A DNA stretch of 64,000 bases from JAXMAR01 sp046350295 (GTDB lineage: Bacteria > Planctomycetota > Planctomycetia > Gemmatales > Gemmataceae), in the NCBI GenBank assembly GCA_046350295.1, contig JAXMAR010000010.1, forward strand, positions 123,357 through 187,356, given 5' to 3'. Positions 27,118 through 35,611 of the stretch are shown one piece after another (within the stretch, counting starts at the first letter, position 1; every line of letters begins with the position of its first letter). A program made the position numbers and the translations under genes. The notes under the pieces are model-generated. The model did no database searches. It was not told where the DNA came from and worked only from the letters and a program-made list of their open reading frames with translations.

Positions 27118-27375
27118 ATGGGCATTCTCTTGTGGGCGCTGTTCGGCCTGGTCGCGGGCGCGATCGCCAGGTTCTTCATGCCTGGCAAGGCGCCGGGCGG
27201 CATCCTTCTGACCATCGTCCTGGGCATCATCGGGGCGGTCGTCGGCGGGTTCATCGGTTCCCAGCTCGGCTTTGGCGACATCACCGGCTTCGATGTTCGC
27301 AGCATGGCGCTGGCGGTCTTCGGCGGTATCGTGGTGCTGTTCCTGTTCGGGTTGGCCGCCCGGCGGCACGCGTGA
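27118..27375 (+). CDS. GlsB/YeaQ/YmgE family (transglycosylase-associated) membrane protein
   Basis: This is an 85-residue protein from ATG at 27118 with GGGAG upstream. It has three hydrophobic helices and the family motifs GLVAGAIARFFMPGKAPGG, then GIIGAVVGGFIGSQLGFG. These are small stress-associated inner-membrane proteins of unclear biochemistry. It stands alone, 230 bases after comM, and is followed by an intrinsic terminator. Confidence 0.9.
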   Translation: MGILLWALFGLVAGAIARFFMPGKAPGGILLTIVLGIIGAVVGGFIGSQLGFGDITGFDVRSMALAVFGGIVVLFLFGLAARRHA

Positions 27376-27435
27376 AAGGCTTTCCGACGGCAGCAACACA
27401 TGGTGCGCTCAATCCAGAAGCTCTCAACCAAAAGG

Positions 27436-27470
27436 ACAACTCCGGCATCGCGCGGAGTTGTTCTTTTTCT
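27436..27470 (+). terminator. Intrinsic terminator after the GlsB-like gene
   Basis: A nine-base stem ACAACTCCG / CGGAGTTGT (27436-27444 and 27453-27461) with an eight-base loop is followed by TCTTTTTCT on the plus strand, 60 bases past the stop codon. This is a textbook layout. Confidence 0.85.
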
Positions 27471-27484
27471 GATTTGGGCCGCGC

Positions 27485-27519
27485 AAAAAAAACCCGCCAC
27501 CGGGGGATGGTGGCGGGTT
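27485..27519 (-). terminator. Intrinsic terminator for the Cys-rich gene
   Basis: An eleven-base stem AACCCGCCACC / GGTGGCGGGTT (27491-27501 and 27509-27519) carries a run of eight A on its plus-strand left side, which reads as eight T after the hairpin on the minus strand. It serves the minus-strand gene ending at 27650 and lies back to back with the plus-strand terminator. Confidence 0.85.
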
Positions 27520-27598
27520 CGGGGGAACTCGTGGGGGGTCATCCACGAGGGGGGTCCCTCTGGGCGTCGTCCCCGGTCGGAGGCCTGACCGGTTTTCG

Positions 27599-27630
27599 TT
27601 TAGCCCCGCTTCGCAGAAGCGGGGCGGGCG
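27599..27630. repeat. Third copy of the TAGCCCCG REP-like palindrome
   Basis: This matches the copies at 9211 and 9318, except that the last stem pair has switched from G-C to C-G (CCCCGC/GCGGGG around loop TTCGCAGAA). The paired change keeps the hairpin intact. It lies 20 bases beyond the end of the Cys-rich gene. Confidence 0.85.
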
Positions 27631-27649
27631 ACGCCCTTGTCAGAACGAC

Positions 27650-28555
27650 TTAACGGCAGCAGGAGCCGTGGCCCCGCAGCCGGCTGAACAGGCCGTGACC
27701 TTCGCAGCAGCTATCGCAAGGATTGCAGCAGGAGGTCGGGCAGCAGACCGGGGCGCAGGGGACCTGGCGCTCCACGCAGCGGCGGACCATGCGGCAGCAG
27801 GTCACTTCCTCTTCGTGGGGCACGCAGACGCGGACGGTGCGGGTGGCCATGTACTTCGTCGTCTTCGGGACGCACACCGTTTCGGTGACGGTGCGCTTCT
27901 CCTCGACGCGACGATAGCTGCACACCTGCACGTCGACTTCTTCCCAGACCTGCTTGCACACGTTGACCTTGCAGACGGTGGGCACTTGCACGCACACCTT
28001 CTTGCACACGGTCACGGGGCAGCACTCATATTCCGGGCAGCAAACCCAGCGCTTCACCGTGCGGGTCTTCGGCGCGCAGCACGCCGAGCCGCAGGGGTCG
28101 CACGGGTTGGAGCAGCACTTGTGGAAGAGGTTCGCCAGGCAGGCCTCGGTCTCGTGGCATTCCCAGTGACCCAGGCGGACGAGCCGCTTCTTCATGCAGG
28201 TCTCGGTGACGGTCTTCCAGCACGACTTCATCACCGTGCGCTCTTCGCACACGTTGACGTTGCGGCAGACCTTGCGCTTCTCGGTCGTGGTGACCGGGAC
28301 GCACTTGACGACAACGCACTCACGCGTGCGCTGCTCGGCCACCATCTCGCACTTGGTGGCCTCGAATTGCTCCGTCTTGCACTCGACGCGGTAGACGGTG
28401 CGCTTGACCTTGTACGTCTCGGGGACGCACTCGACAACATGGATGGTGCGCATGGCGGGCGCACAGGGAGCCTTGTCCTCGGCCCGAGCGGACGAAACCG
28501 CCGCGGCTGCGATGGCGCCGACGAACAAGGCGAGTCGGACGGATTGCCGAAGCAT
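27650..28555 (-). CDS. Secreted cysteine-rich repeat protein
   Basis: This is a 301-residue protein from ATG at 28555, with GGAG in front; longer in-frame starts lack support. The signal peptide ends at VSSARAED. The mature part has about 42 cysteines and repeated strands of the type 'V-C-V-P-x-T/Y', for example VECVPETYKVKRTVYRVEC, VVKCVPVTTTEKRKVC and ETVCVPKTTKYMATRTVRVC. The C-terminus is packed with Cys pairs (CCPTSCCNPCDSCC). Cys-rich secreted proteins with such YTV/VPV-like repeats are a planctomycete trait and may form a disulfide-linked envelope layer; that role is inferred. An intrinsic terminator follows. Confidence 0.8.
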   Translation of the reverse strand: MLRQSVRLALFVGAIAAAAVSSARAEDKAPCAPAMRTIHVVECVPETYKVKRTVYRVECKTEQFEATKCEMVAEQRTRECVVVKCVPVTTTEKRKVCRNVNVCEERTVMKSCWKTVTETCMKKRLVRLGHWECHETEACLANLFHKCCSNPCDPCGSACCAPKTRTVKRWVCCPEYECCPVTVCKKVCVQVPTVCKVNVCKQVWEEVDVQVCSYRRVEEKRTVTETVCVPKTTKYMATRTVRVCVPHEEEVTCCRMVRRCVERQVPCAPVCCPTSCCNPCDSCCEGHGLFSRLRGHGSCCR

Positions 28556-29016
28556 GCCTTCTCCTTTGTTCTGTGTGACGCCGATCCACCTCCTGCGGAA
28601 CGCACCGCTGGGTAAGGGATCGACACAATCACTGGTCATGGGAAATATGCCCAATGCAGGCGATTTGGAGAAGGAAAGTGAACGAAGAAGGCAGGAAAAG
28701 AGGCGGAAGATGTGCGGAGGTTGACGGTCTTTTGGAGGACGCGCGTTGGAGCAGTTCTGCGTGGACAGGGCGCTACTTGTGACGGAATCTCGAGGAGGCT
28801 CCATCAAGCTTGAGGAAGCGACTTCGGTCATGCCCTGTCCGTCTGGCCGCCGTGCGCCGGCCTAGGACCAAGGCCATCGTTGAGTTGTCAGTCGGGAGTG
28901 CGTTTCTTTCTTCCGCGTGAATCTTCCCCGATCTTTTCAGTAGGAGCGCCTTGTGCCGCCTTGTCGGGCGGTTACGATATCGGTGAATCGTCTCTTTTCG
29001 TTTGTGAGGCATAGCG
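28556..29016. other. 461-base divergent intergenic region
   Basis: This gap lies between the starts of two divergent genes and must contain both promoters. I see no convincing ORF, long repeat or RNA gene in it. A GGAG site lies directly before the minus-strand gene and a GAGG site directly before the plus-strand gene. Base composition is somewhat less GC-rich than the coding DNA. Confidence 0.6.
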
Positions 29017-30747
29017 ATGTTTCGACTCGCCCTGGGCGCCCTCGTTGCCGTTGTCAGCCCGCTGCTGGCCGCCGACGCCAAGCAAGCCATCGTCGAGCTG
29101 TACAAGTCCGGCAAGATCTTTGACAAGGGGCAATACGCGAAGGTGCGCGACGCTTTCGCGGCCTATTTCGAGGAGCGGCACGCCGAGTGGCTGAAGAAGG
29201 CATGGGGAGAAGACCACGAGGCGCTGCTCGCCTGGCTGAACGCGCATCCGCGCATCAAGGGGGAGTTCTTCAACGCGCTGCGCGAGGGGGACGACAATGT
29301 GCCCGCCGCTCTGAGCCTGTTCCGTCAGATCTGGAAGGGCTTTCCGGGCCAGGTGGAGACGTACGCCGACCTGGCGATCGCGGTTGCGGTCGTCTGGGAC
29401 AACCCGCGCGCCGTTTACTATTACGCGCCGCACCAGGTGCGGACCAAGAGCAAGATGCCGGAGGGGGAAGTCGACGCCCTGGGCAACTTCCGTTACGTGG
29501 TCGAGAACGAAAAGATCATGGAGGGGCGTACGAAGAACCTGCCCTGGGAGTTCCTGACCTTCGTCATCGATCACAAGACGCCTCTGAAGGAACGGGCCTG
29601 GGCCCAGGCCTACTACATCGCGAACAAGGGGAAGGGGAAATGGCACCAGGATGTTCCCTACGACTACGACATGCTCGATGGGGAAGTGAAGAAGAGCGGC
29701 AAGACGCCCAAACTGATGGGCCAGGACTACACGCTGGCGAACATCCGGGCGCTCGGGGGCGTTTGCGCCATGCAGGCCGACTTCGCCGCGCGCGTCGGCA
29801 AGAGCGTCGGCGTGCCGGCGGTCTATTGCGGCGGGGAGTCGGCGCATCGCGGCCGGCACGCCTGGTGGATGTACGTCCGCACCGAGAAAACCAGCACGGG
29901 CCAGATCAAGATCAACCTCGTCTCGGACGGCCGGTTCGCGGGCAAGGACATGTTCTTCACGGGGGACGTGCTCGATCCGCAGTCGGGCAAAAGGATGCTC
30001 GACCGGGACATGGAGCGGCGGCTCTGGGTCATCGGGCTGGACAAGGAGAAGAAACGGCATAGCGACCTGCTGATGCGGGCCTACCCGTGGCTGGCGCGGG
30101 AGCTGGAATTCGATACGCGAACGAAGACGGCGTACCTGGACAAGACGCTCAAGCTGTCCAACTACGCGGAGGAGGCGTGGACGGAGCTGGCCCGCATGGC
30201 CAAGGCGGGCGAGTTCGACGGCCCCAAGGAGAAAAAGATCGCCCGCGACCACCTGCTCGCCTTGACGACCATCTTCGCGGCCTACCCCGATTTCGTCTGG
30301 CGCATCTACGACGACTTCCTCACCGTCTGCTCGGACGCGAAGGAGCAACTGAAGCTCTACGAAAGGGCGGCCCTCGCTTTCGAAAAAGCGGCGCGGCCCG
30401 ACCTTGCCTGCGACGCCCGGCTCAAGATCGCCAACACGTTGGTGGAACATGCGAAGGCGCAGGAGGCCGCCAAGAACCTGATCCTGGCCATCCGGAAGTT
30501 TCCAACGGAAGGGCGCTACGTGCCGAAGATGGCCAAGCGTTTGCAGGAGATCGCGCCGCACTACAAGGGCGGGCCGGTGGAGGTGGCCAATCTCTATCTC
30601 GAAATCATCCCGGCGATGAAAGTCTTCTACAAGGGGGAAGAAGGCGTGTATTACCAGTCGATGCTGCGCCAGGCCATCGCTTTCCTGGAGGCGAATGCTC
30701 TGGGCACGCATGAGCGGACGCTCAAGGCGAAGGTGGGGGCGCCGTAG
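29017..30747 (+). CDS. Secreted protein with transglutaminase-like core
   Basis: This is a 576-residue protein with a short signal peptide (MFRLALGALVAVVSPLLAAD). Near residues 245-290 it has GGVCAMQADFAARVGKSVGV followed by GRHAWWMYV, which is the Cys...His arrangement of the transglutaminase/papain-like fold. The C-terminal third is helical and TPR-like (LYERAALAFEKAARPDLACDARLKIAN). Such domains may be proteases, cross-linking enzymes or inactive binding modules. The third catalytic residue is not certain. It stands alone, convergent with a toxin-antitoxin pair. Confidence 0.7.
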   Translation: MFRLALGALVAVVSPLLAADAKQAIVELYKSGKIFDKGQYAKVRDAFAAYFEERHAEWLKKAWGEDHEALLAWLNAHPRIKGEFFNALREGDDNVPAALSLFRQIWKGFPGQVETYADLAIAVAVVWDNPRAVYYYAPHQVRTKSKMPEGEVDALGNFRYVVENEKIMEGRTKNLPWEFLTFVIDHKTPLKERAWAQAYYIANKGKGKWHQDVPYDYDMLDGEVKKSGKTPKLMGQDYTLANIRALGGVCAMQADFAARVGKSVGVPAVYCGGESAHRGRHAWWMYVRTEKTSTGQIKINLVSDGRFAGKDMFFTGDVLDPQSGKRMLDRDMERRLWVIGLDKEKKRHSDLLMRAYPWLARELEFDTRTKTAYLDKTLKLSNYAEEAWTELARMAKAGEFDGPKEKKIARDHLLALTTIFAAYPDFVWRIYDDFLTVCSDAKEQLKLYERAALAFEKAARPDLACDARLKIANTLVEHAKAQEAAKNLILAIRKFPTEGRYVPKMAKRLQEIAPHYKGGPVEVANLYLEIIPAMKVFYKGEEGVYYQSMLRQAIAFLEANALGTHERTLKAKVGAP

Positions 30748-30769
30748 GCCTGGGGCCAGACGCGATATC

Positions 30770-31201
30770 TCACAAGACGACGAGGTCGAGTCCCTTGAAT
30801 TGCCGAAACGCCTTGTCGGTGGTCACAAGTCGACATGGCTGTGCCAGCGCGAAAGCCGCGAGGTATGCGTCCATCCAGAGCTTGGGGTACGATTGGGAAC
30901 CGGCGGTTAGCTTTTGCCAATGACGGTCCACGTCCTTCGGCTCGTCGGCGAAGCCAATGCGCTGGTCAGCGCGGAAGCGCGTGTACAAGGACCAGGCGGA
31001 TTTATTCCGGAGCGGCGGGGTACCGTAGGGAGCCAGCACCGCCCGGGTAGTCAACAATCGGAGGAAACTGAGCTGGGTGAGCCGGCAGAAGGCCAGAGCG
31101 TTCGGTTCGGCTTGCCGGGCGAGCCAATCGCGCGCCAGTTCATGAAACTGATGCGTGGACAATGCGAGGGCAAGCCAGACATTGCTATCGGCCAGAACCA
31201 T
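30770..31201 (-). CDS. VapC-family PIN toxin
   Basis: This is a 143-residue protein from ATG at 31201. PIN features are D in VLADSNVWLAL, the CRLTQLSFLRLLTT helix, the WMDAYLAAFA segment with the third acidic residue, and D in LVTTDKAFRQF. These match the TA-system VapC group. It should be an RNA-cleaving toxin. It starts 17 bases inside the 3' end of the preceding antitoxin gene, so the two are translated together. Confidence 0.85.
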   Translation of the reverse strand: MVLADSNVWLALALSTHQFHELARDWLARQAEPNALAFCRLTQLSFLRLLTTRAVLAPYGTPPLRNKSAWSLYTRFRADQRIGFADEPKDVDRHWQKLTAGSQSYPKLWMDAYLAAFALAQPCRLVTTDKAFRQFKGLDLVVL

Positions 31202-31475
31202 GCCATTCCGCCTCCTGAGCAAGAAGGATGTCGGCAAGACGCTCAGGCGTGATCTCCTCCTCGGGGGTGGCCGCCTGTTTGCACTGAATCACGGGAAGAC
31301 GCGTTTTTTCGTCCCTAACAATCGACGGGTCGGAAGCAGGAGCATGTTCCTCATCCGCCGCCAAGCCTTTGCGCAGTAGCTCGGCGACCGTGTCTTTTAG
31401 CTTGCGTCCATCGTGTACGGCGCGAAGCTTTACCTGTCTCATCAGACCATCCGGCAGATCCAGTGTCGTTTTCAT
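31185..31475 (-). CDS. VapB-like antitoxin
   Basis: This is a 96-residue protein from ATG at 31475. It begins MKTTLDLPDGLMRQVKLRAV, a ribbon-helix-helix start, with a C-terminal acidic segment (EEEITPERLADILLAQEAEW) suited to wrap the toxin. It overlaps the VapC gene by 17 bases. It lies upstream of the toxin, the usual order for autoregulated VapBC operons, and just downstream of the multiheme cytochrome gene. Confidence 0.8.
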   Translation of the reverse strand: MKTTLDLPDGLMRQVKLRAVHDGRKLKDTVAELLRKGLAADEEHAPASDPSIVRDEKTRLPVIQCKQAATPEEEITPERLADILLAQEAEWHGSGR

Positions 31476-31517
31476 AAAACCATATTGCTGGTTTCCCAGC
31501 AAAATGTCAACCGCCAC

Positions 31518-34500
31518 TCATTTCCTTAGATGCCGCCAGTCCGCTGGGTCGTCCGTCACCGTCCACAGCCGTCCGCCGCGCAGATAAAGCTGCTGTTGCT
31601 CGGCGAGCGAGAGCGGCCGGGCGCCGATGCGGCCGAAGACGCCGATCTGGTTGCCGCTTTCGTCGACGGCGCGATCGCGGTCGAGGGCGCGGGCGACGGC
31701 GAGGGCGTGGCCGCCTTCGGGGATGGGGAAGGTGGCGATGAGGCGGGGCGCCGGGCGCGGGCTGAAGCCCATGTTGCCCGGCGTTTCGGGCGAGGTGAGC
31801 TGGAGGACGCGCAGGCCGTTCTTGCCGTCGGCGACGTAGGCGAACTCACTGACGTAGGTGATGCCGAGCTTGACGTCGTGGACGTCGCACATGCGGCCGC
31901 CGCAGTTGTAGACCTGGTCGATCTTCGGCTCGGCGGGTTTTTCGATGTCGAGGATGACGAGGCCCTGCTTGCCGGCGGCGACATAGGCGTAGGTGCGGGC
32001 GAGGTAGATGGAATGGGCCTCTTCGAGCTTGACGGTGGTCACGGGGCGCGGGCGGGCCAGGTCCGTCACGTCCAGCACTTTGACGCCGTCGTGGTCGCAG
32101 GCGAAGGCGTAGCGGAACTGCACCTGGATGGCGTGCGGGTCGTGTAGCTCGACGATGGAAGTGATCCGCGGCTCCTTCGGATGGTCGATGTCGACGACGA
32201 CGAGGCCGGCGTCGGCGAGCATGTAGGCGTAGTGGCCGACGATGGTCACGCCGCGGGCGCCGTTGAGGACGCCCTTGGGGTTGAAGGTGACTTCGCGCTC
32301 GAGGAAGTTGTTGAGCGGGTTGCCGTCGATGGTCGTGCCGGCGCCGATGAGGATGAGGCCCTCGTACTTGTCGGCGACATAGAGGTAGCCGAAGAGGGCG
32401 TGGACCTTCGGCTCCTTGTTCTCGGGGATTTGCTGCCGCGTCGGGTCAGGGGCCGGGGTGCAGGGGGCGGCGAGAGAGACGGCATAGCGGGTGGGGACGT
32501 GGAAGTTCTGGCCGCGCGGGGCGACGGGGGCGGTGGTGATGCGTTCGGAGAAGGATTTGTTGTCGATCATGGCGATATCGAAGACGCGGACGCCGTCGTG
32601 GCCGCAGGCGGCGTAGAGGTATTCGCCGCGGTTCTGCACGGCGAGGATCTCGGCCTTGGCGCGGGGGTGGCGGAGCTTGTCCTTGATGTCGATGCCGGGG
32701 TGCTCATGGGCGTCCTTGAGGCGGAAGCCGCGTTCGACGTGCTTCTTGAAGCAGTCGGGGAAGGCGAGGCGGTGGAGCGAGGAGCCGATGACCGTCTGCG
32801 GCTCGTCCTGCTCGGTGACGACGACGCCGAAGAGGCCATGTTCGCCGGCGGCGACCCAGCAATAGCGGCCCATGAAGTTGGTGTAGCCCGTGCCCTGCAT
32901 GGTGAGTTGGGCGAGGATGGCGTTGTTGTCCCCCTTGGCTGAGAGGTGGCAATCGGTGCAGCTCTTGGTTTCGCTGCGGCCGGCGTGCTTGACGTGGTCC
33001 CAGATGATATTGCCGGCCTTGTCGCGCGGAGGGCCGCCGCGGACGGTGTGCGGCACGTTGGTGGAGAAGGCGAGGCCGGAGAGGCCGTCGGAGGAGATGG
33101 TCTGCTGCTGGGAATAGATGGAGTCGCGGTTTTGATTGTAGCTGCCGACGTGGATGGCGCAGGAGGAGCGGGCGGGGTTGATGCGGTTGCCGGTGACGTC
33201 GCCGTCGCGGGCGAGCATGTAGACGTCGTCGCGCAGGGTCTGGAAGTTGTAGGCGACGTAGTTGCGCTGGACGTCGCCTTCGTTGTGGAGGGCGGGCATC
33301 TTCTTGTTGGCCCGCTGCGGCAGGTGGCAACCGAAGCAGCTCGGGTTCCAGGCCGAGTGGCAGGCGATGCAGGACATATTCTTGTGCGAGTGGGCGCAGA
33401 CTTCCTCCTTGATTCCGCCCTTGGCGTCTTTCACCGACGCGAGGCCCCAGGTGAAGTCCTTGGCGTCCTTGCTCGCGAAGTGGGCGGTCTTCGCCATCTC
33501 GGCCCGCTCGTTGTAGTCGGGATGGCCGGGGGTGATGACGTCCCTGGTCTGCTTGACGATCCACGAGAGATACGGCTCGACCATCGAGTTCTGCACGACG
33601 ACGGGACGACCCGCGGCGTCGGTCTTGCGCTCGAAGCGGCGTTTGCCGAACGGGGTGCGCATCGTCGTCAGGTCGCGCGTCTTGCCTTCGTAGTCTTCAG
33701 GGAGCGGGAAGGAGACGGGGTCGGTGGTGCTCGCCGGGCCGCTGGTGCGAAGCGTGGCGTGTTTGCCGATGGTCCCGTGGCAATCGACGCACTGGATTTC
33801 GATGGCGGCGCGGACCTCCTGGTACAGCTTGCCGTTGCCGTGGACGTCCTGAACGAAGTGGCAATCGATGCAGTGCATGCCTTTTTCGAGGTGGATGTCC
33901 ATCAGGTGGACGGGTTTGCCGTCGCGGTCGACCGTGCACTTGTGGTCGAGCTCCCCCTTCTTCACCTTGACGCGGATTTCGTCCTGAATCTTCGGGGTGA
34001 TGTCGACAGCCTCCTTCAACTCCTTGCCGGAGACCGGGGCGTCGATGGTCTTGCCGGCCTGGTCAAGGTAATGGCCGGCGCGGTCCTTCTTGAAGACGGC
34101 GCGGAAGACCCAGCCGTGGCCGTGGAAGTCGGCGAACTGCGTGTGGCGGAGAGCGGGGTTGAGATCGTAAACCTTGTCGAGGAACGCGGGATCGCTCCAC
34201 AGGCCGCGGGCGGAGGCTTCGTCCGGGTTATTCATCGCGCAGCGAACGAACTCCTCGGCCGTCGGGTTCTTCTGCCGGGCCGGGTACATGAACTCGGCGT
34301 CGGTCTCCTCGTCCCACCACATGTAGCCGAGATAGCTGTTCATGACGTTGGTGCCGGGATGGACGTGGCAGACCATGCACTGGCTGGTTGGGATGGCGCG
34401 GGTGAAGGAGTGATCGATGGGATGGCCGCGCTCGCCGGGCGGGATGGTGGGATCGGGATTCGAAGGCGTGCCGAGGTGGCCATACTTGGCGTAAGGGCCG

Positions 34501-35519
34501 GAGTGGACCGGCGAGCGGTCGTTGGCGTAGACGGTGTGGCAGGCGGTGCAGCCGGAGGAGCGGTAATCGCCGGGGTGGTCGTTGGTGCCGAGGAAGTTGA
34601 GGGTCGGATCGAGGAGGCGGGTGCGCGCCAGGCCGACGAAGACGGGGTCGGTGCGGTTCTCGGTGCCGAGGCCGCGGGTGGAGAGGCGGGCGCGTGGCCG
34701 ACCGGATTCCTCCTCGCGCTCCGGGATGCCGATCTCAGGACGGAAGCGGCCGCCGCGCTCGAAGAAGCGGAGGATGTTGCCGGGCTGGCTGATCTCGAAG
34801 CGTGGCAGCGGATCGAGGTAGGGAACGATGCCCTTCATGGTGGTTTGCTCGGGCGTCGGCGGCGGGAAGGTCTGGATGCGGGCGGGGACGCCGTTGGTGG
34901 TGTAGGCTTCGCCGAAGCGGGCGCGTTTTAGGGGGAAACCGCCGTTGTTGTAGAGGGCGGCGCCCCAAAGCATGCAGCCGTGCGTCATCATGCTGCCGCG
35001 GTTATCCTCGACTTCCTTCGGGTGGCACGTGCCGCAGGTCTGCTGCGCGACGCGCAGGTCGCCGGGGTTGACGAAGCGGATGAACTCAGGCGTCTCGTGG
35101 TTGAGGAGCGCGTAGGAACGGGCCGGATTGGCGGAGGAGCGCCAGGCGTCCGGGAAGCGTGGGGAGACGTGCGCCTTGTGCTTGTCAGTCGAAGAGGGAT
35201 CGCCGCCATGGCAATCGACGCAGCCGAGGTAGAAGAGGGGCCGCGACTTGGAGTGGGCGAAGTGCGGATCGCCGACGTTTTGGTGACAGGCGACGCAGCT
35301 CACGCTCTTGGCGTCGGCGAGTTCCTTGGGTTGAGTGAGGAGGGTCAGATCGCGCGTCGGCGCGGGTAACGTCGGCGTTCCCGTCTTCGGCGGCGCGAGG
35401 ACGACCTGGCCGCGCGAGGAGGAGAGGAAGAAGGGCTGGCAAGCGAGTACGGCGGCGACGAGGCCGATGGCGAGGCCGAGGCGGCGCCTGGTTCCAAGCC
35501 TGCTTAGCCATCGAGCCAT
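31518..35519 (-). CDS. Ten-CxxCH multiheme c-type cytochrome with C-terminal LVIVD-type propeller
   Basis: This is a 1333-residue protein from ATG at 35519; GGAGGTAGTC directly before it fixes the start. A membrane/signal segment (GLAIGLVAAVLACQPFFL) leads into a region of about 900 residues with ten CxxCH heme sites: CVACH, CVDCH, CGTCH, CTACH, CMVCH, CIDCH, CVDCH, CIACH, CFGCH and CTDCH. The last 400 residues form repeats such as YAYMLADAGLVVVDIDHPKE and YAYVAAGKQGLVILDIEKPAE, which match the LVIVD propeller. The protein should carry electrons in the periplasm or at the surface. The gene is 92 bases downstream of a porin gene on the same strand, suggesting a porin-cytochrome conduit. Confidence 0.88.
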   Translation of the reverse strand: MARWLSRLGTRRRLGLAIGLVAAVLACQPFFLSSSRGQVVLAPPKTGTPTLPAPTRDLTLLTQPKELADAKSVSCVACHQNVGDPHFAHSKSRPLFYLGCVDCHGGDPSSTDKHKAHVSPRFPDAWRSSANPARSYALLNHETPEFIRFVNPGDLRVAQQTCGTCHPKEVEDNRGSMMTHGCMLWGAALYNNGGFPLKRARFGEAYTTNGVPARIQTFPPPTPEQTTMKGIVPYLDPLPRFEISQPGNILRFFERGGRFRPEIGIPEREEESGRPRARLSTRGLGTENRTDPVFVGLARTRLLDPTLNFLGTNDHPGDYRSSGCTACHTVYANDRSPVHSGPYAKYGHLGTPSNPDPTIPPGERGHPIDHSFTRAIPTSQCMVCHVHPGTNVMNSYLGYMWWDEETDAEFMYPARQKNPTAEEFVRCAMNNPDEASARGLWSDPAFLDKVYDLNPALRHTQFADFHGHGWVFRAVFKKDRAGHYLDQAGKTIDAPVSGKELKEAVDITPKIQDEIRVKVKKGELDHKCTVDRDGKPVHLMDIHLEKGMHCIDCHFVQDVHGNGKLYQEVRAAIEIQCVDCHGTIGKHATLRTSGPASTTDPVSFPLPEDYEGKTRDLTTMRTPFGKRRFERKTDAAGRPVVVQNSMVEPYLSWIVKQTRDVITPGHPDYNERAEMAKTAHFASKDAKDFTWGLASVKDAKGGIKEEVCAHSHKNMSCIACHSAWNPSCFGCHLPQRANKKMPALHNEGDVQRNYVAYNFQTLRDDVYMLARDGDVTGNRINPARSSCAIHVGSYNQNRDSIYSQQQTISSDGLSGLAFSTNVPHTVRGGPPRDKAGNIIWDHVKHAGRSETKSCTDCHLSAKGDNNAILAQLTMQGTGYTNFMGRYCWVAAGEHGLFGVVVTEQDEPQTVIGSSLHRLAFPDCFKKHVERGFRLKDAHEHPGIDIKDKLRHPRAKAEILAVQNRGEYLYAACGHDGVRVFDIAMIDNKSFSERITTAPVAPRGQNFHVPTRYAVSLAAPCTPAPDPTRQQIPENKEPKVHALFGYLYVADKYEGLILIGAGTTIDGNPLNNFLEREVTFNPKGVLNGARGVTIVGHYAYMLADAGLVVVDIDHPKEPRITSIVELHDPHAIQVQFRYAFACDHDGVKVLDVTDLARPRPVTTVKLEEAHSIYLARTYAYVAAGKQGLVILDIEKPAEPKIDQVYNCGGRMCDVHDVKLGITYVSEFAYVADGKNGLRVLQLTSPETPGNMGFSPRPAPRLIATFPIPEGGHALAVARALDRDRAVDESGNQIGVFGRIGARPLSLAEQQQLYLRGGRLWTVTDDPADWRHLRK

Positions 35520-35611
35520 GACTACCTCCGCCCTGTTGGCGTTCCGTCGCTTGCGCGACTGCTCTGGTGGGGTGAGTCCGCACTCGCCGCACCGCTCACC
35601 ACACACCATCG

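Noticed and set aside
28556..29016. Hidden small gene or RNA in the largest gap
   Set aside because: No frame with protein-like composition and start signal, and no convincing extended fold could be recognised by eye.
32946..34931. 661-codon plus-strand frame inside the multiheme cytochrome
   Set aside because: It is the mirror of the heme-rich gene, whose CxxCH series and ribosome-binding site are decisive.
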